A stretch of DNA of 9,927 bases from Thermoplasmata archaeon (GTDB taxonomy: Archaea; Thermoplasmatota; Thermoplasmata; Thermoplasmatales; Thermoplasmataceae), in assembly GCA_021806345.1 (NCBI GenBank), contig JAJZXP010000199.1, forward strand, positions 1 to 9,927, written 5' to 3'. Position 1 is the first letter of the stretch. Every line of letters starts with the position of its first letter. The notes beneath the pieces are model-generated. The model was not told where the DNA came from and did not search any database. It was given only the letters and a program-made list of their open reading frames with translations. This document shows, piece by piece, positions 1 through 6,775 of the stretch. A program made the translations under genes and the position numbers.

Positions 1-1
1 G

Positions 2-103
2 AAGAAATCGAAGGCACTTGTGGCGGCAGCCAACAAGCTCATGAAGATTGTATACTCGGTCCTAAAGGAGAAGAGACCGTACTACAGTAATCAAGCTCAA
101 TAG
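2..103 (+). CDS. IS110-family transposase, C-terminal end (partial)
   Basis: Reading frame 2 is open from the window edge to a TAG at 101-103 and gives 33 residues beginning KKSKALVAAANKLMKIVYSV and ending in a short polar tail after KRPYY. The pattern of basic residues, then A-LVAxAxKLxKIVYxxLKEKRPY, is what I know from the extreme C-terminus of IS110/IS1111-family transposases (Transposase_20 domain). That domain precedes a short tail and carries the serine-dependent part of the DEDD-plus-serine recombinase. The catalytic residues lie outside the window. The gene is on the plus strand and converges with the membrane glycosyltransferase gene. Whether the full element is intact cannot be seen. 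The short length limits confidence, but the match is characteristic. Confidence 0.72.
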   Translation, partial: KKSKALVAAANKLMKIVYSVLKEKRPYYSNQAQ

Positions 104-258
104 AGAGGCCTCGCTTTTGTCCCTGATAGAAAGCATCGTGGCTCTGATTGAGGGAATCTGTTGGGAAATGGCCGGACTATCCATAGTGTCGGAGAGCGGC
201 GGATAGGTGGATGACCGATTACATTTCCATGTCACGATCCGGGGAAAGGAGGAGGTCA
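104..258 (+). other. Non-coding end of the IS110-type element, possible guide-RNA region
   Basis: These 155 nt lie between the transposase stop and the convergent stop of the glycosyltransferase gene. They look richer in G and C than the neighbouring glycan genes and have no convincing ORF. An 8-bp palindrome, GAGGCCTC, sits at 105-112. Several short pairings are possible: TCCCT 120-124 with AGGGA 151-155, CTATCC 177-182 with GGATAG 201-206, GCCG 171-174 with CGGC 197-200, and GTCGG 188-192 with CCGAT 215-219. In the IS1111 group of this family the programmable seek/bridge RNA is encoded downstream of the transposase, so such an RNA could lie here; in the IS110 group it lies upstream. The element's exact end is not visible. 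Confidence 0.35.
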
Positions 259-2082
259 TTAAGAAAAGGTTAAAGAGGCACCAATCCATTGATGCCTATA
301 AAACGGTATCCCTCTTAACATAGGTGGGACTGTAATGTTTTGAGAATTATTCGCCAGCGTGACGTTTTGTATTATTTCGAGTGCTTCAGTCAGGTTGGTT
401 GTCACTTTAATGATCTGCCAGGCTATTTGTTTGTCTGGGCGCAACACTTCGTAAAGAATTTGAACTGAATAACCAGATTTTGCCAGAATTTTACTATACG
501 AAATATTTTGGCTCAGTACAATAACCCAACCAGATTCAATAGCAGGAAAGGTGTTAGGTTCAATAAGGTTAATAGATTTGATCTTTCCATGCGAGTATTC
601 ATTGAGATATTGAAATGGGTATCCTTCGGAATAGAACCAATATGAAATCCATCCAGAAGTTGTTAAATTGACCCAATTGTTGTACGATGTATTAGGATAA
701 TAATATAGAGGATATGAAGTAAGATTATGTGAAACTATATAGTCCGCACTTTGCCTTAAACCATAATATGGGTAGAAGTTGCTGTTACTATCATCGACGA
801 CATGATTATTGTAATGGAAAGAAAGGTCAACAAAAAACCCAGTTACATTTATCAACATCAGGGCAAGCAAAAATATGATTACTGTCAAGGCGACCGCTTT
901 ATAATGCAAGTAAATCGTTCTGAATCTTAAAGTGGTTCGCTTTTTAGTTAACCCCAATAATCTGAGGGAAAATACGGAAATTAATATTGCTAAGGCAGGA
1001 AAAGCAAAAATAGTCTCTGACTCAACTGCAAAACTTGGTGCATTAGCTAGGCTCAGGATTGGGGCCAGATACCCGCCAACTGCAAGTGAAAGGAGGATAA
1101 AATTCTGAAACGAATCCTTCTTTTTATGGAGTGAAAATATAGAATAACCAATTGTTGGAAAAAGTATTATTCCTTCCGACAAGAAAAACATCGGGGTAAA
1201 TCCGGGGAGATATCTCAACGAGAAAGAAGGAAATGGGCTTAGGAGGATAAGATTATATGGTGCGATAAAGTAGTAAAACCTGACAAAGAAAATAACTATG
1301 GCCTCAAAAAAAGGCAGAAGAGCGAGGTTAAGCGAGGCGGAAAGAAGGTAAGAGGATAACCTTCTTATAAGCAATATCCATCCAGCGCCAATAAGTGCGA
1401 AAACAACTGACAGGAGAGCGACTTCCTGTTTAATGGAAAATTTCCGTCTAATTGCACCATTCTTAGTGAATGTCTCATAAAGAAATAGCATCAGAACAGT
1501 GAATGCTAGGTCCAGAAAGGACCATGCAAGATTGTCTCTTATGAATAGAAGAAGGAAGGTTACAATGATTAAGTATATCCAGTTCCGGCTCGCTTTATAC
1601 ATATTCTTGCGCAATTTTACTAGGAAGAAGATGAAGATTAAGAAATAAAATAAAGGCATTAACTCGAGTGAAGTCGCGTAAAGTCCCATAAAAAAAGATA
1701 ATGGGGAATAAAGCCACACTAAAACGGAAAGCCACCCGATTGCCCTTTTACCATAGAGTTCTTTTGAAACCCTATACAAGGGTAAGCATATAAGTAAAGA
1801 ATATATAAAAACTGAAAACCGCGCCGCGATATTTACCTCAGACCTGAACACTAAGACAGCAAAAGAATTGCCACTCAAAATCTCAAATAAGCTCACACGC
1901 AATCCAGTAAAGGAAAGGTTCAATATACTTGCGTTCGTAACCCAGTACTGTGAGGTTCTTAAATCGTTTATTTCATCTATATAGAGGGAGGGTGGTGTCC
2001 TCCCGAGGAACAGAACCCTGAGAATGACATTGATGATCACTAATCCTATAAAGATCAACGTTAAGTAGCTATTTCTCTTCAT
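259..2082 (-). CDS. Membrane GT-C glycosyltransferase (family 39/ArnT-like)
   Basis: A 607-residue polytopic protein that probably transfers a sugar from a polyprenyl-phosphate donor on the outer face of the membrane. The first hydrophobic helix (about 8-27) is followed by a loop with Y-I-D36-E37, the place where GT-C enzymes carry their catalytic acidic residue. A family-39-like stretch follows (RFSVFIYSLLICLPLYRVSK at 88-107, then ELYGKRAIGWL), and Y-A-T-S-L-E 135-140 begins the next segment. I count roughly ten further hydrophobic segments up to about residue 411. Residues 412-607 form a soluble, presumably external, domain with nine N-x-S/T sequons. The start at 2082 lies 26 nt after the upstream glycosyltransferase stop, with a weak GGTGGAT ribosome site at 2096-2090, so the two genes are probably co-transcribed. 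The last 15-20 residues may have been altered by the adjacent IS110 insertion. Acceptor and sugar are unknown. Confidence 0.78.
   Translation of the reverse strand: MKRNSYLTLIFIGLVIINVILRVLFLGRTPPSLYIDEINDLRTSQYWVTNASILNLSFTGLRVSLFEILSGNSFAVLVFRSEVNIAARFSVFIYSLLICLPLYRVSKELYGKRAIGWLSVLVWLYSPLSFFMGLYATSLELMPLFYFLIFIFFLVKLRKNMYKASRNWIYLIIVTFLLLFIRDNLAWSFLDLAFTVLMLFLYETFTKNGAIRRKFSIKQEVALLSVVFALIGAGWILLIRRLSSYLLSASLNLALLPFFEAIVIFFVRFYYFIAPYNLILLSPFPSFSLRYLPGFTPMFFLSEGIILFPTIGYSIFSLHKKKDSFQNFILLSLAVGGYLAPILSLANAPSFAVESETIFAFPALAILISVFSLRLLGLTKKRTTLRFRTIYLHYKAVALTVIIFLLALMLINVTGFFVDLSFHYNNHVVDDSNSNFYPYYGLRQSADYIVSHNLTSYPLYYYPNTSYNNWVNLTTSGWISYWFYSEGYPFQYLNEYSHGKIKSINLIEPNTFPAIESGWVIVLSQNISYSKILAKSGYSVQILYEVLRPDKQIAWQIIKVTTNLTEALEIIQNVTLANNSQNITVPPMLRGIPFYRHQWIGASLTFS
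277..296. repeat. Imperfect 20-bp palindrome near the IS110 junction
   Basis: GGCA-c-CAAT-cc-ATTG-a-TGCC: two 9-base arms with one central mismatch and a 2-nt loop, inside the last codons of the GT-C gene. It may be an ordinary coding palindrome. Its closeness to the end of an IS110-type element, a family that often targets palindromic sites, makes it a candidate target or end feature. Confidence 0.3.
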
Positions 2083-2108
2083 TTCCTATATCCACCATCC
2101 TTACTGAA

Positions 2109-3254
2109 TTAAACGGCCTCTAATCCAGGAGTATTTTCTGTGTTTGATGATAGAATTAGCTCTCTATATTGTTCCATTATACTCTTCCTTGTAAATTTGC
2201 TGGAATATCTTATGGCGTTCGCCCGGAATACTTCGTAATTGACAATAACTTCATTCAAAGCCCTCAAAAATGATTGTGCTGTGCCGTCGTATAGGGCTCC
2301 TGCACAAGAATATAAAACATGATACTTTGGAGCCAAATGGAAATCCGGAATAATATTGGTGGCATCGCGTGCAATGGCAGGAAGGCCGCAAGCAAAGGCT
2401 TCTACTATGATCCTATAAAATGCATCACTTATGGTATTAGATACATAAATGTCAGATTCATTCATTACATCTGCAACCTCATTTGGCTCTAACCTACCTA
2501 TGAGGTCTATGTTTCCTGAGAGCTGCAATGAACTAGCCAGGTTTCTGAGAATCTCAATAGAAGGTTGATCGAGGCCAGCAAGGGTAAGATGAATATCAGG
2601 GTATGAATTAACAATTTCAGAGAATATTTTTATAAAGTCATGCTGTCTTTTTCTGCCATAAAAACCATCCCAGCTACCCACTATGATGAGTTTAATATTC
2701 TTCTTATCAAATTGCTTAATTTTCTTAGGGAAAAAGATACCATTGTCAATTGCAGCTGGTATAGATACGACCCCCACCCCCTTTTCCCGATAAAAATTAG
2801 AAACCCACTCAGCTGGTGTAACAATAACTTCAGCTGACTTTAAAAGAAACTTTCTTTCCAAGATTATGTTCAACGTATTCAAAAAGCGATATAAACCAGA
2901 AAAACGAATGCCTCTATCTGGGCCATAAAGAATCCAAATAAACTTAGACTTGAAAAGGTATGAACAAAACACGTATGGTAAACCTGTCTCGACGATTACA
3001 AGTTCGGATCCTCTAAATAATTTCTTTATGCGTTTTGACATAAATGCTAGGTAGTAATTCTTGTGGGTAACCACTTTCGGGAAGCTCTGTTTCATTCTAT
3101 TTTGATCAGCAAAGGATGTAAGAACAACCACATCGAATAGATTTCTTACACTTTCGGCAATATCGTCTACTCTTGTAGATTGGGCATCTCCAGAAGTATA
3201 GGTAGTAATGGCAATTAGAAGAGTATTTTTTTTGTTATTTGTTATATTCTTCAT
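2109..3254 (-). CDS. GT4-type (GT-B fold) glycosyltransferase
   Basis: A 381-residue cytosolic glycosyltransferase that probably moves a sugar from an NDP-sugar to a growing glycan lipid. The N-terminal Rossmann half (about 10-165) is variable and ends in VTPAEWVSNFYREKGV, the usual linker to the donor domain. The C-terminal half has the signature features: IIVGSWDGFYGRKRQHDFIK (190-209), the LTLAG strand (223-227), LIGRLEPNEVADVMNESDIYV (251-271), and the donor-binding D277-A-F-Y-x4-E285-A-F-A-C-G-L-P motif. In most GT4 enzymes the first acidic residue of that motif is Glu; here it is Asp. Length is typical. The ATG at 3254 has a strong GGGAGGT site 8 nt upstream. It heads a two-gene unit with the GT-C gene. 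No signal peptide or membrane helix is evident. Donor sugar and linkage cannot be read from sequence. Confidence 0.87.
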   Translation of the reverse strand: MKNITNNKKNTLLIAITTYTSGDAQSTRVDDIAESVRNLFDVVVLTSFADQNRMKQSFPKVVTHKNYYLAFMSKRIKKLFRGSELVIVETGLPYVFCSYLFKSKFIWILYGPDRGIRFSGLYRFLNTLNIILERKFLLKSAEVIVTPAEWVSNFYREKGVGVVSIPAAIDNGIFFPKKIKQFDKKNIKLIIVGSWDGFYGRKRQHDFIKIFSEIVNSYPDIHLTLAGLDQPSIEILRNLASSLQLSGNIDLIGRLEPNEVADVMNESDIYVSNTISDAFYRIIVEAFACGLPAIARDATNIIPDFHLAPKYHVLYSCAGALYDGTAQSFLRALNEVIVNYEVFRANAIRYSSKFTRKSIMEQYRELILSSNTENTPGLEAV

Positions 3255-3262
3255 TTTTAACT

Positions 3263-3269
3263 ACCTCCC
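3263..3269 (-). promoter_or_regulatory. Strong ribosome binding site of the GT4 gene
   Basis: GGGAGGT on the minus strand, 8 nt before the ATG at 3254. It fixes the start codon and shows that this mRNA has a 5' leader, unlike several other genes here. Confidence 0.75.
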
Positions 3270-3273
3270 AATT

Positions 3274-3318
3274 ATTACCAAAATTACTTTCATTGTTGTT
3301 CTAAGCAATTTTGGTAAT
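3274..3318. repeat. Perfect 12-bp inverted repeat upstream of the GT4 gene
   Basis: ATTACCAAAATT at 3274-3285 is exactly mirrored by AATTTTGGTAAT at 3307-3318, with 21 nt between. It lies directly upstream of the GT4 ribosome site. With the TATA candidate at about 3333, transcription would start near 3306, so one arm would lie just upstream of the start and the other in the leader. It could be a dimeric repressor operator or a leader hairpin. Confidence 0.6.
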
Positions 3319-3328
3319 TACTAACGAT

Positions 3329-3337
3329 GGTATAACA
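3329..3337 (-). promoter_or_regulatory. Possible TATA box for the GT4-GT-C unit
   Basis: The minus strand reads TTGTTATACC here. An archaeal TATA box at this place would put the transcription start about 50 nt before the ATG, compatible with the leader implied by the ribosome site. Another AT-rich candidate lies near 3390-3400, so the choice is uncertain. Confidence 0.3.
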
Positions 3338-3421
3338 AGAAGATGTGTAAAAAAGTTACTATCCTAAACATCCAAATTCTTACTACCATTAATTTATGAT
3401 TTATCCATAACATAGCGTCTC

Positions 3422-4140
3422 GAGAGTTGTGTAAACTTAAGGATACCTCTTCTGGAACATTTCCCTGATCTCGTCCTGGCATTTATAGAATCCCCTCAGA
3501 GATCTGAGAGACCATTGCTCATTTATCTCAGCAGACCTGAGATAGATGATCTTCATGGCACTCTCCTCTGATGGCAGGGAATCAACGATCTTGATTCTCC
3601 TCCTGATCTCATTGTTCATGCGTTCAATCAGATTTGTGGAGTGTATGGACCTCCTTATGGATTCAGGATAATCATGGTACTTCAGCAATATACCCAGGCT
3701 TTTCTCCATATTGTACACCGGCTTTGGGTATTTCGAAGACCATTTATTCCTGAACTCAGTGAACTGATTCAGTGCTTCTTCTCTGGTGCGGGAGAGGAAT
3801 ATTCCCTTCAGATCTGAATCAATCTCATTGCGATCCTGCGCCCTCACATGGGATTCAAAATTCCTTGATGCATGTATGGTGCACAGCTGGAAATCAACCC
3901 TTTGATACAGTTACCTGATCTCCTCCTCTATTCCCGGAAGGCCATCTGCTCTGAACAGCAGTGGCTCGATAGCACCTCTTTCATGCAGGCCCATGAGGAC
4001 ATTCCTGTATGCAGTGTGGTTCTCAACAGGATTCATGCAGAATCCAAGTATTTCATAGTTTCTTGATACCTTTATGCCCAATGCAAATATGGCACGTTCC
4101 TTCTGCACCGTTTCACGCCGAAGGGAGAAGAGCACTATAC
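3422..4140 (-). mobile_element. Remnant of an IS256-family insertion sequence
   Basis: One end is plausibly kept. Just past the transposase stop the minus strand reads GTTTACACAACTCTC, and ends containing TGTGTAAA/TTTACACA are common in this family. The matching opposite end was not found anywhere in 4140-4392. Homology to the transposase stops near 4135, where an in-frame TAG precedes LFSLRRETV. So the element has lost its 5' half and cannot move by itself. Confidence 0.6.
3437..4135 (-). pseudogene. IS256-family (mutator-type) transposase, truncated and interrupted
   Basis: One continuous minus-strand frame encodes about 232 residues of a transposase that is usually near 400. The upstream piece (4135-3911) has LFSLRRETVQKERAIFALGI and the F-R-A-D-G-L-P-G segment carrying the second catalytic Asp. 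An in-frame TAA at 3913-3911 interrupts it. Then the frame continues without an indel through QLCTIHASRNFESH into the C-terminal 136 residues. Those include S-T-N-L-I-E-R-M-N-N-E-I-R-R-R with the catalytic Glu. The spacing from that Asp to the Glu is about 107 codons, as expected for IS256, so only a point change made the stop. The first catalytic Asp and everything N-terminal are missing. Confidence 0.88.
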
Positions 4141-4392
4141 GCTAAGGTAAGATTGAGTGTCATTAAGACCTGGAGGGACCACAACTTGTTGGGAAGATGC
4201 ACGCGAAAGGGATAATTTTTCGGGTTTTAGATATAGAACGTAAAGTTGAAAGGAGCAGTGCTAAATACTTTTCTGCAGTTCCAAAAAGATTGGGAAATTG
4301 CTTATCTTTTCAAAGTTAAGGTACTATGCATTAAGTTATGGAGGATTCAGGCAATTAGAAACAACGCTCCTACGATTCTACAAGTACCAAAT
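4141..4392. other. Intergenic stretch with no recognisable gene
   Basis: About 250 nt between the truncated IS256 remnant and the family-2-like glycosyltransferase stop. Minus-strand frames are full of stops. Plus-strand frames give only unrecognised short peptides. Because the IS256 end and 5' half are gone at its edge, the stretch may be debris of a deletion or a second insertion. Five consecutive T on the minus strand (4287-4283) could end transcription of the glycosyltransferase, but this is weak. Confidence 0.5.
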
Positions 4393-5361
4393 CTATCGTA
4401 TCTGCCCAATAACAGTATTAAAGTAACTCAGTCCTGCTATTTCACGCAGATGACGATTTACATTTCTACCAAGCGTTGACCCCTTTAAATTTCCAATTCT
4501 GTACCTAATAGTTATTGCTGGAATTTTCTTAAATGCTATTTTTATGGAAAGATCCATATCCTCTGCTGAATTTATATATATCTCGTCATACAATTTGTCA
4601 GATTCTCTTATCAACTCTGAACTGAAGATACCGAAAGTTGCAATAGATAATATCTGTTCTCCTTTTTTAAAGAAGAGTTTCCAGTATCCTTTTACTGGAG
4701 GTAAAAAAAATTCAACTCCATATTTATTTTCCAAATACAATTGTTTCCAACGAAATTTCCCAAGCAACCGAAATAAGATTTTCCTAGTTACTCTTTGTTT
4801 GCTCAATGAGCAAGGTATTGAGTGGTAACTGGCCGGCTCAGTGAATGCAACTTTATATTGACAGTTATCTGTTATTCTCAATATTTCTTTCAACTGATTG
4901 ACATCATCTATTTTATACATATCGTCATTCGAAACTATAATCCATTTTGGATCATACTCCATGGCCCTCCTAATTCCTACATTGACATTATGTGCAATGT
5001 TGAAATAAAAATCCTCTCTGCCCCCGCTTTCAACAAAAACCATGTGAAGGCCTTTGAATATATTCTCTTTGCACTCCTTGGCATATTTCCCGTTGAAATC
5101 CGCTGTTGGTATTACTACAATAATGTCTTTAACTCCTTCAACTTCGTGTAGATTAACTGCACCCTTTGGTCGCTCCTTCATCCACTGTATCAGCTGGTCA
5201 CGGTTCTCAAAACCGTTGTAGAATTCTATGATCTTGTTGGAATCATCGCTGGTGAAGTAGTTGTTGCGATAATCAACGAGACTGAAAAAAAGTTTATCCT
5301 GTAAGTATTGAACGGGGCAGTGAAGGCGACCAATATTAAGAGTTTTAGCTGAAATCAACAC
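4393..5361 (-). CDS. GT-A-type (family-2-like) glycosyltransferase
   Basis: A 322-residue protein with a nucleotide-diphospho-sugar transferase core. The core starts at about residue 78 (DIIVVIPTADFNGKY). It continues with VESGGREDFYFNIAHNVNVG (110-129), then RRAMEYDPKWIIVSNDDMYK (131-150), where D146-D147 take the place of the metal-binding DxD. The S265-A-E267-D268 motif supplies the usual catalytic acidic pair. There is no convincing membrane anchor. About 77 residues precede the core, more than in minimal family members. The start is GTG at 5361 or TTG at 5358; a TATA-like box centred at 5384 fits a leaderless message beginning at one of these. The gene stands alone, between a 386-nt gap and the IS256 remnant. 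It probably adds a hexose to the surface glycan; specificity is unknown. Confidence 0.78.
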   Translation of the reverse strand: MLISAKTLNIGRLHCPVQYLQDKLFFSLVDYRNNYFTSDDSNKIIEFYNGFENRDQLIQWMKERPKGAVNLHEVEGVKDIIVVIPTADFNGKYAKECKENIFKGLHMVFVESGGREDFYFNIAHNVNVGIRRAMEYDPKWIIVSNDDMYKIDDVNQLKEILRITDNCQYKVAFTEPASYHSIPCSLSKQRVTRKILFRLLGKFRWKQLYLENKYGVEFFLPPVKGYWKLFFKKGEQILSIATFGIFSSELIRESDKLYDEIYINSAEDMDLSIKIAFKKIPAITIRYRIGNLKGSTLGRNVNRHLREIAGLSYFNTVIGQIR

Positions 5362-5380
5362 ACACTAAGATAATTCTGAA

Positions 5381-5390
5381 CTATAAATAG
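5381..5390 (-). promoter_or_regulatory. TATA-like box of the family-2-like glycosyltransferase gene
   Basis: The minus strand reads CTATTTATAG. Its centre is 23-27 nt upstream of the GTG (5361) or TTG (5358) start. That places the transcription start at the start codon, the arrangement of a leaderless archaeal mRNA. Confidence 0.55.
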
Positions 5391-5480
5391 TTTCAAGACA
5401 TGCATTATGATAAATTATTACATTTCATTACTTAGATGATTCCTATTAGATCCTTATTTCTGTATCATTTCTGGAAGTCA

Positions 5481-5521
5481 TTTTACTAAACGCTTCGAAT
5501 TAATTTTCTGTTTAGTGAAAA
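5481..5521. repeat. Inverted repeat with 18-nt loop
   Basis: TTTTACTAAAC (5481-5491) faces GTTTAGTGAAAA (5510-5521). Seven bases pair perfectly, then a one-base bulge, then four A/T pairs. It lies about 230 nt after the SDR stop and about 120 nt before the glycosyltransferase start. It may be a regulatory site, an mRNA 3' structure, or chance in AT-rich DNA. Confidence 0.4.
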
Positions 5522-5747
5522 ATAGGAAAGCATCCGGAATTTTCAGTTCTTATGGAATCAAGTAAGTGTCTTGGGCTGCTAAAATTTGGTGCAAACAAAT
5601 GCTTGACTCAATAAATAATATACCTGTAATATTAGACAAAAATGAAACTTGTACGAAACATAATAATAGAAGGAGAAGATGAAAAACCTATTCATAATAG
5701 AAACTATGGAAACTGTTCTTTACTATTCCTTGTATCCGTGCAGAAAT

Positions 5748-6740
5748 TTATAATTGTATCCCCTCGTCAATTAAATGTTTGTACCACTTTACAGTTATGT
5801 TTCTCATATCTCCATATGTGATAACTTTGTTTTCGAGCGCATCCCAGACCTCTTTCGCACCTGATCCAATATTCCAGTCTGGCTTGAAGCCTAGTTCATT
5901 GAATATTTTGTCAAACTTTACGCGATACGATCTATTATCAGGCGAACCCACCCAGTTATATTTCTCTTCCTTATTGAGAGCACTGAAGATCTTTTTAGCA
6001 ACATCTAATATCTGATAGTTCTGTTCATTCGATCCGAGATTAAATGTCTCGCCACCTAGGTTCTTCTTTGATTCCAGCCCCAAGACTATAGCTTTGCATA
6101 CATCCCTCACATGAACAAATGGCCTCCACTGTTTACCCCCAGTTGTAAGGTTCGTGAATCCCTTGGTGAATATCTGCCCCACGACATCGTTTACAACAAG
6201 ATCAAAGCGCATGCGGTTTGCAGATAATCCATAAACTGTTGCAAGCCTGAAAACTGTAACACTGAACTCTTCGCTGTTGAGAGCCATGCTGTCCTTTTCT
6301 ATCATTAGATTTGCTCTTGCATAGGTCGTCAGTGGATTAGGCGGTGAGGCCTCATCCACGTACTCATCATTGAACCCATAGATGCTGCACGACGACGGAA
6401 GCAGATATTTCCTGACACCCAAGGACTTTGCAAGAGATGCAACTCGAAATCTTCCCAGATGATTTATGGATATGGTATTCACTACATTCAACTCACCGGA
6501 TGGATCATTCGATAGCGCAGCCAAATCTATGACTGCATCAACATCTTTCATTACATTTTTCAAATCTTCAACCGGAATCACACGAATATCAGCTTTTATC
6601 TTTTCGACCTTGGGATAGTTATTCAATGTTTCTCCAAAAAGGAACCGATCGAGTGCCACAACCTCATGGTCTTTCTTTATCAGGAGTTCGGTGAGAATAT
6701 TCCCGATGTATCCGCCAGCTCCTGTAACTAGAACTCTCAT
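5748..6740 (-). CDS. Extended SDR, NAD-dependent epimerase/dehydratase with altered catalytic motif
   Basis: A sugar-nucleotide SDR of 330 residues if started at the ATG at 6740. It opens with MRVLVTGAGGYIG, so the dinucleotide-binding TGxxGxxG is at residues 6-13. I prefer this start over the in-frame GTG at 6764 because the family begins here and a TATA-like box lies about 27 nt upstream. The set IDLAALSNDPSGEL, SSCSIYG, then RMRFDLVVN and QWRPFVHVRD, then LGSNEQNYQI matches a family common in deoxysugar and O-antigen clusters. In that family the catalytic region normally reads YARSK. Here it reads Y140-A-R-A-N144, so the catalytic Lys is replaced by Asn (codon AAT); Ser (SSC) and Tyr are kept. 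It is the last gene of the cassette. Possible roles are a non-reductive isomerase, a structural partner of the first SDR, or a decayed enzyme. Confidence 0.85.
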   Translation of the reverse strand: MRVLVTGAGGYIGNILTELLIKKDHEVVALDRFLFGETLNNYPKVEKIKADIRVIPVEDLKNVMKDVDAVIDLAALSNDPSGELNVVNTISINHLGRFRVASLAKSLGVRKYLLPSSCSIYGFNDEYVDEASPPNPLTTYARANLMIEKDSMALNSEEFSVTVFRLATVYGLSANRMRFDLVVNDVVGQIFTKGFTNLTTGGKQWRPFVHVRDVCKAIVLGLESKKNLGGETFNLGSNEQNYQILDVAKKIFSALNKEEKYNWVGSPDNRSYRVKFDKIFNELGFKPDWNIGSGAKEVWDALENKVITYGDMRNITVKWYKHLIDEGIQL

Positions 6741-6764
6741 TGAATGGAGGGAGGTAAACTTCAC

Positions 6765-6775
6765 TTATAATTTTT
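6765..6775 (-). promoter_or_regulatory. Possible internal TATA box for the second SDR
   Basis: AAAAATTATAA on the minus strand overlaps the stop codon of the first SDR. TTATAA is centred about 27 nt before the ATG at 6740, the distance expected for a leaderless start. The coding strand before that ATG has no GGAGG-like ribosome site; it reads ACCTCCCTCC instead. This supports separate internal initiation. Confidence 0.42.

Larger units (their letters stand above)
5362..5747. other. 386-nt AT-rich intergenic region
   Basis: Between the end of the sugar cassette and the family-2-like glycosyltransferase. It holds the glycosyltransferase promoter (about 5381-5390) and one inverted repeat (5481-5521). 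Frames on both strands are short. A plus-strand frame opening with ATG at 5642 runs about 59 codons but continues antisense into the SDR gene and is not recognised. No RNA gene is visible. Confidence 0.55.

Noticed and set aside
3344..3435. Direct repeat TGTGTAAA at 3344-3351 and 3428-3435, perhaps a second IS256-like end
   Set aside because: Only 8 bases agree and flanking bases differ. AT-rich DNA makes this plausible by chance.
4246..4479. Plus-strand frame with FQKDWEIAYLFKVK, slightly like the YxxRWxIExxFK block of IS4-type transposases
   Set aside because: It lacks the key Glu and Arg, has no start or ribosome site, and its end overlaps the glycosyltransferase gene antisense. Too weak to call a remnant.
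4544..5151. Long open plus-strand frames across the family-2-like glycosyltransferase gene
   Set aside because: They are antisense to a gene with clear conserved motifs and have no family features of their own.
5566..5682. Short plus-strand frame from GTG, about 38 codons, ending in RRRR
   Set aside because: Length is within chance for this gap, with no ribosome site and no known similarity.
5642..5820. Plus-strand frame opening MKLVRNIIIEGEDEKPIH, about 59 codons
   Set aside because: Half of it is antisense to the SDR gene, no ribosome site or promoter precedes it at a sensible distance, and I do not recognise it.
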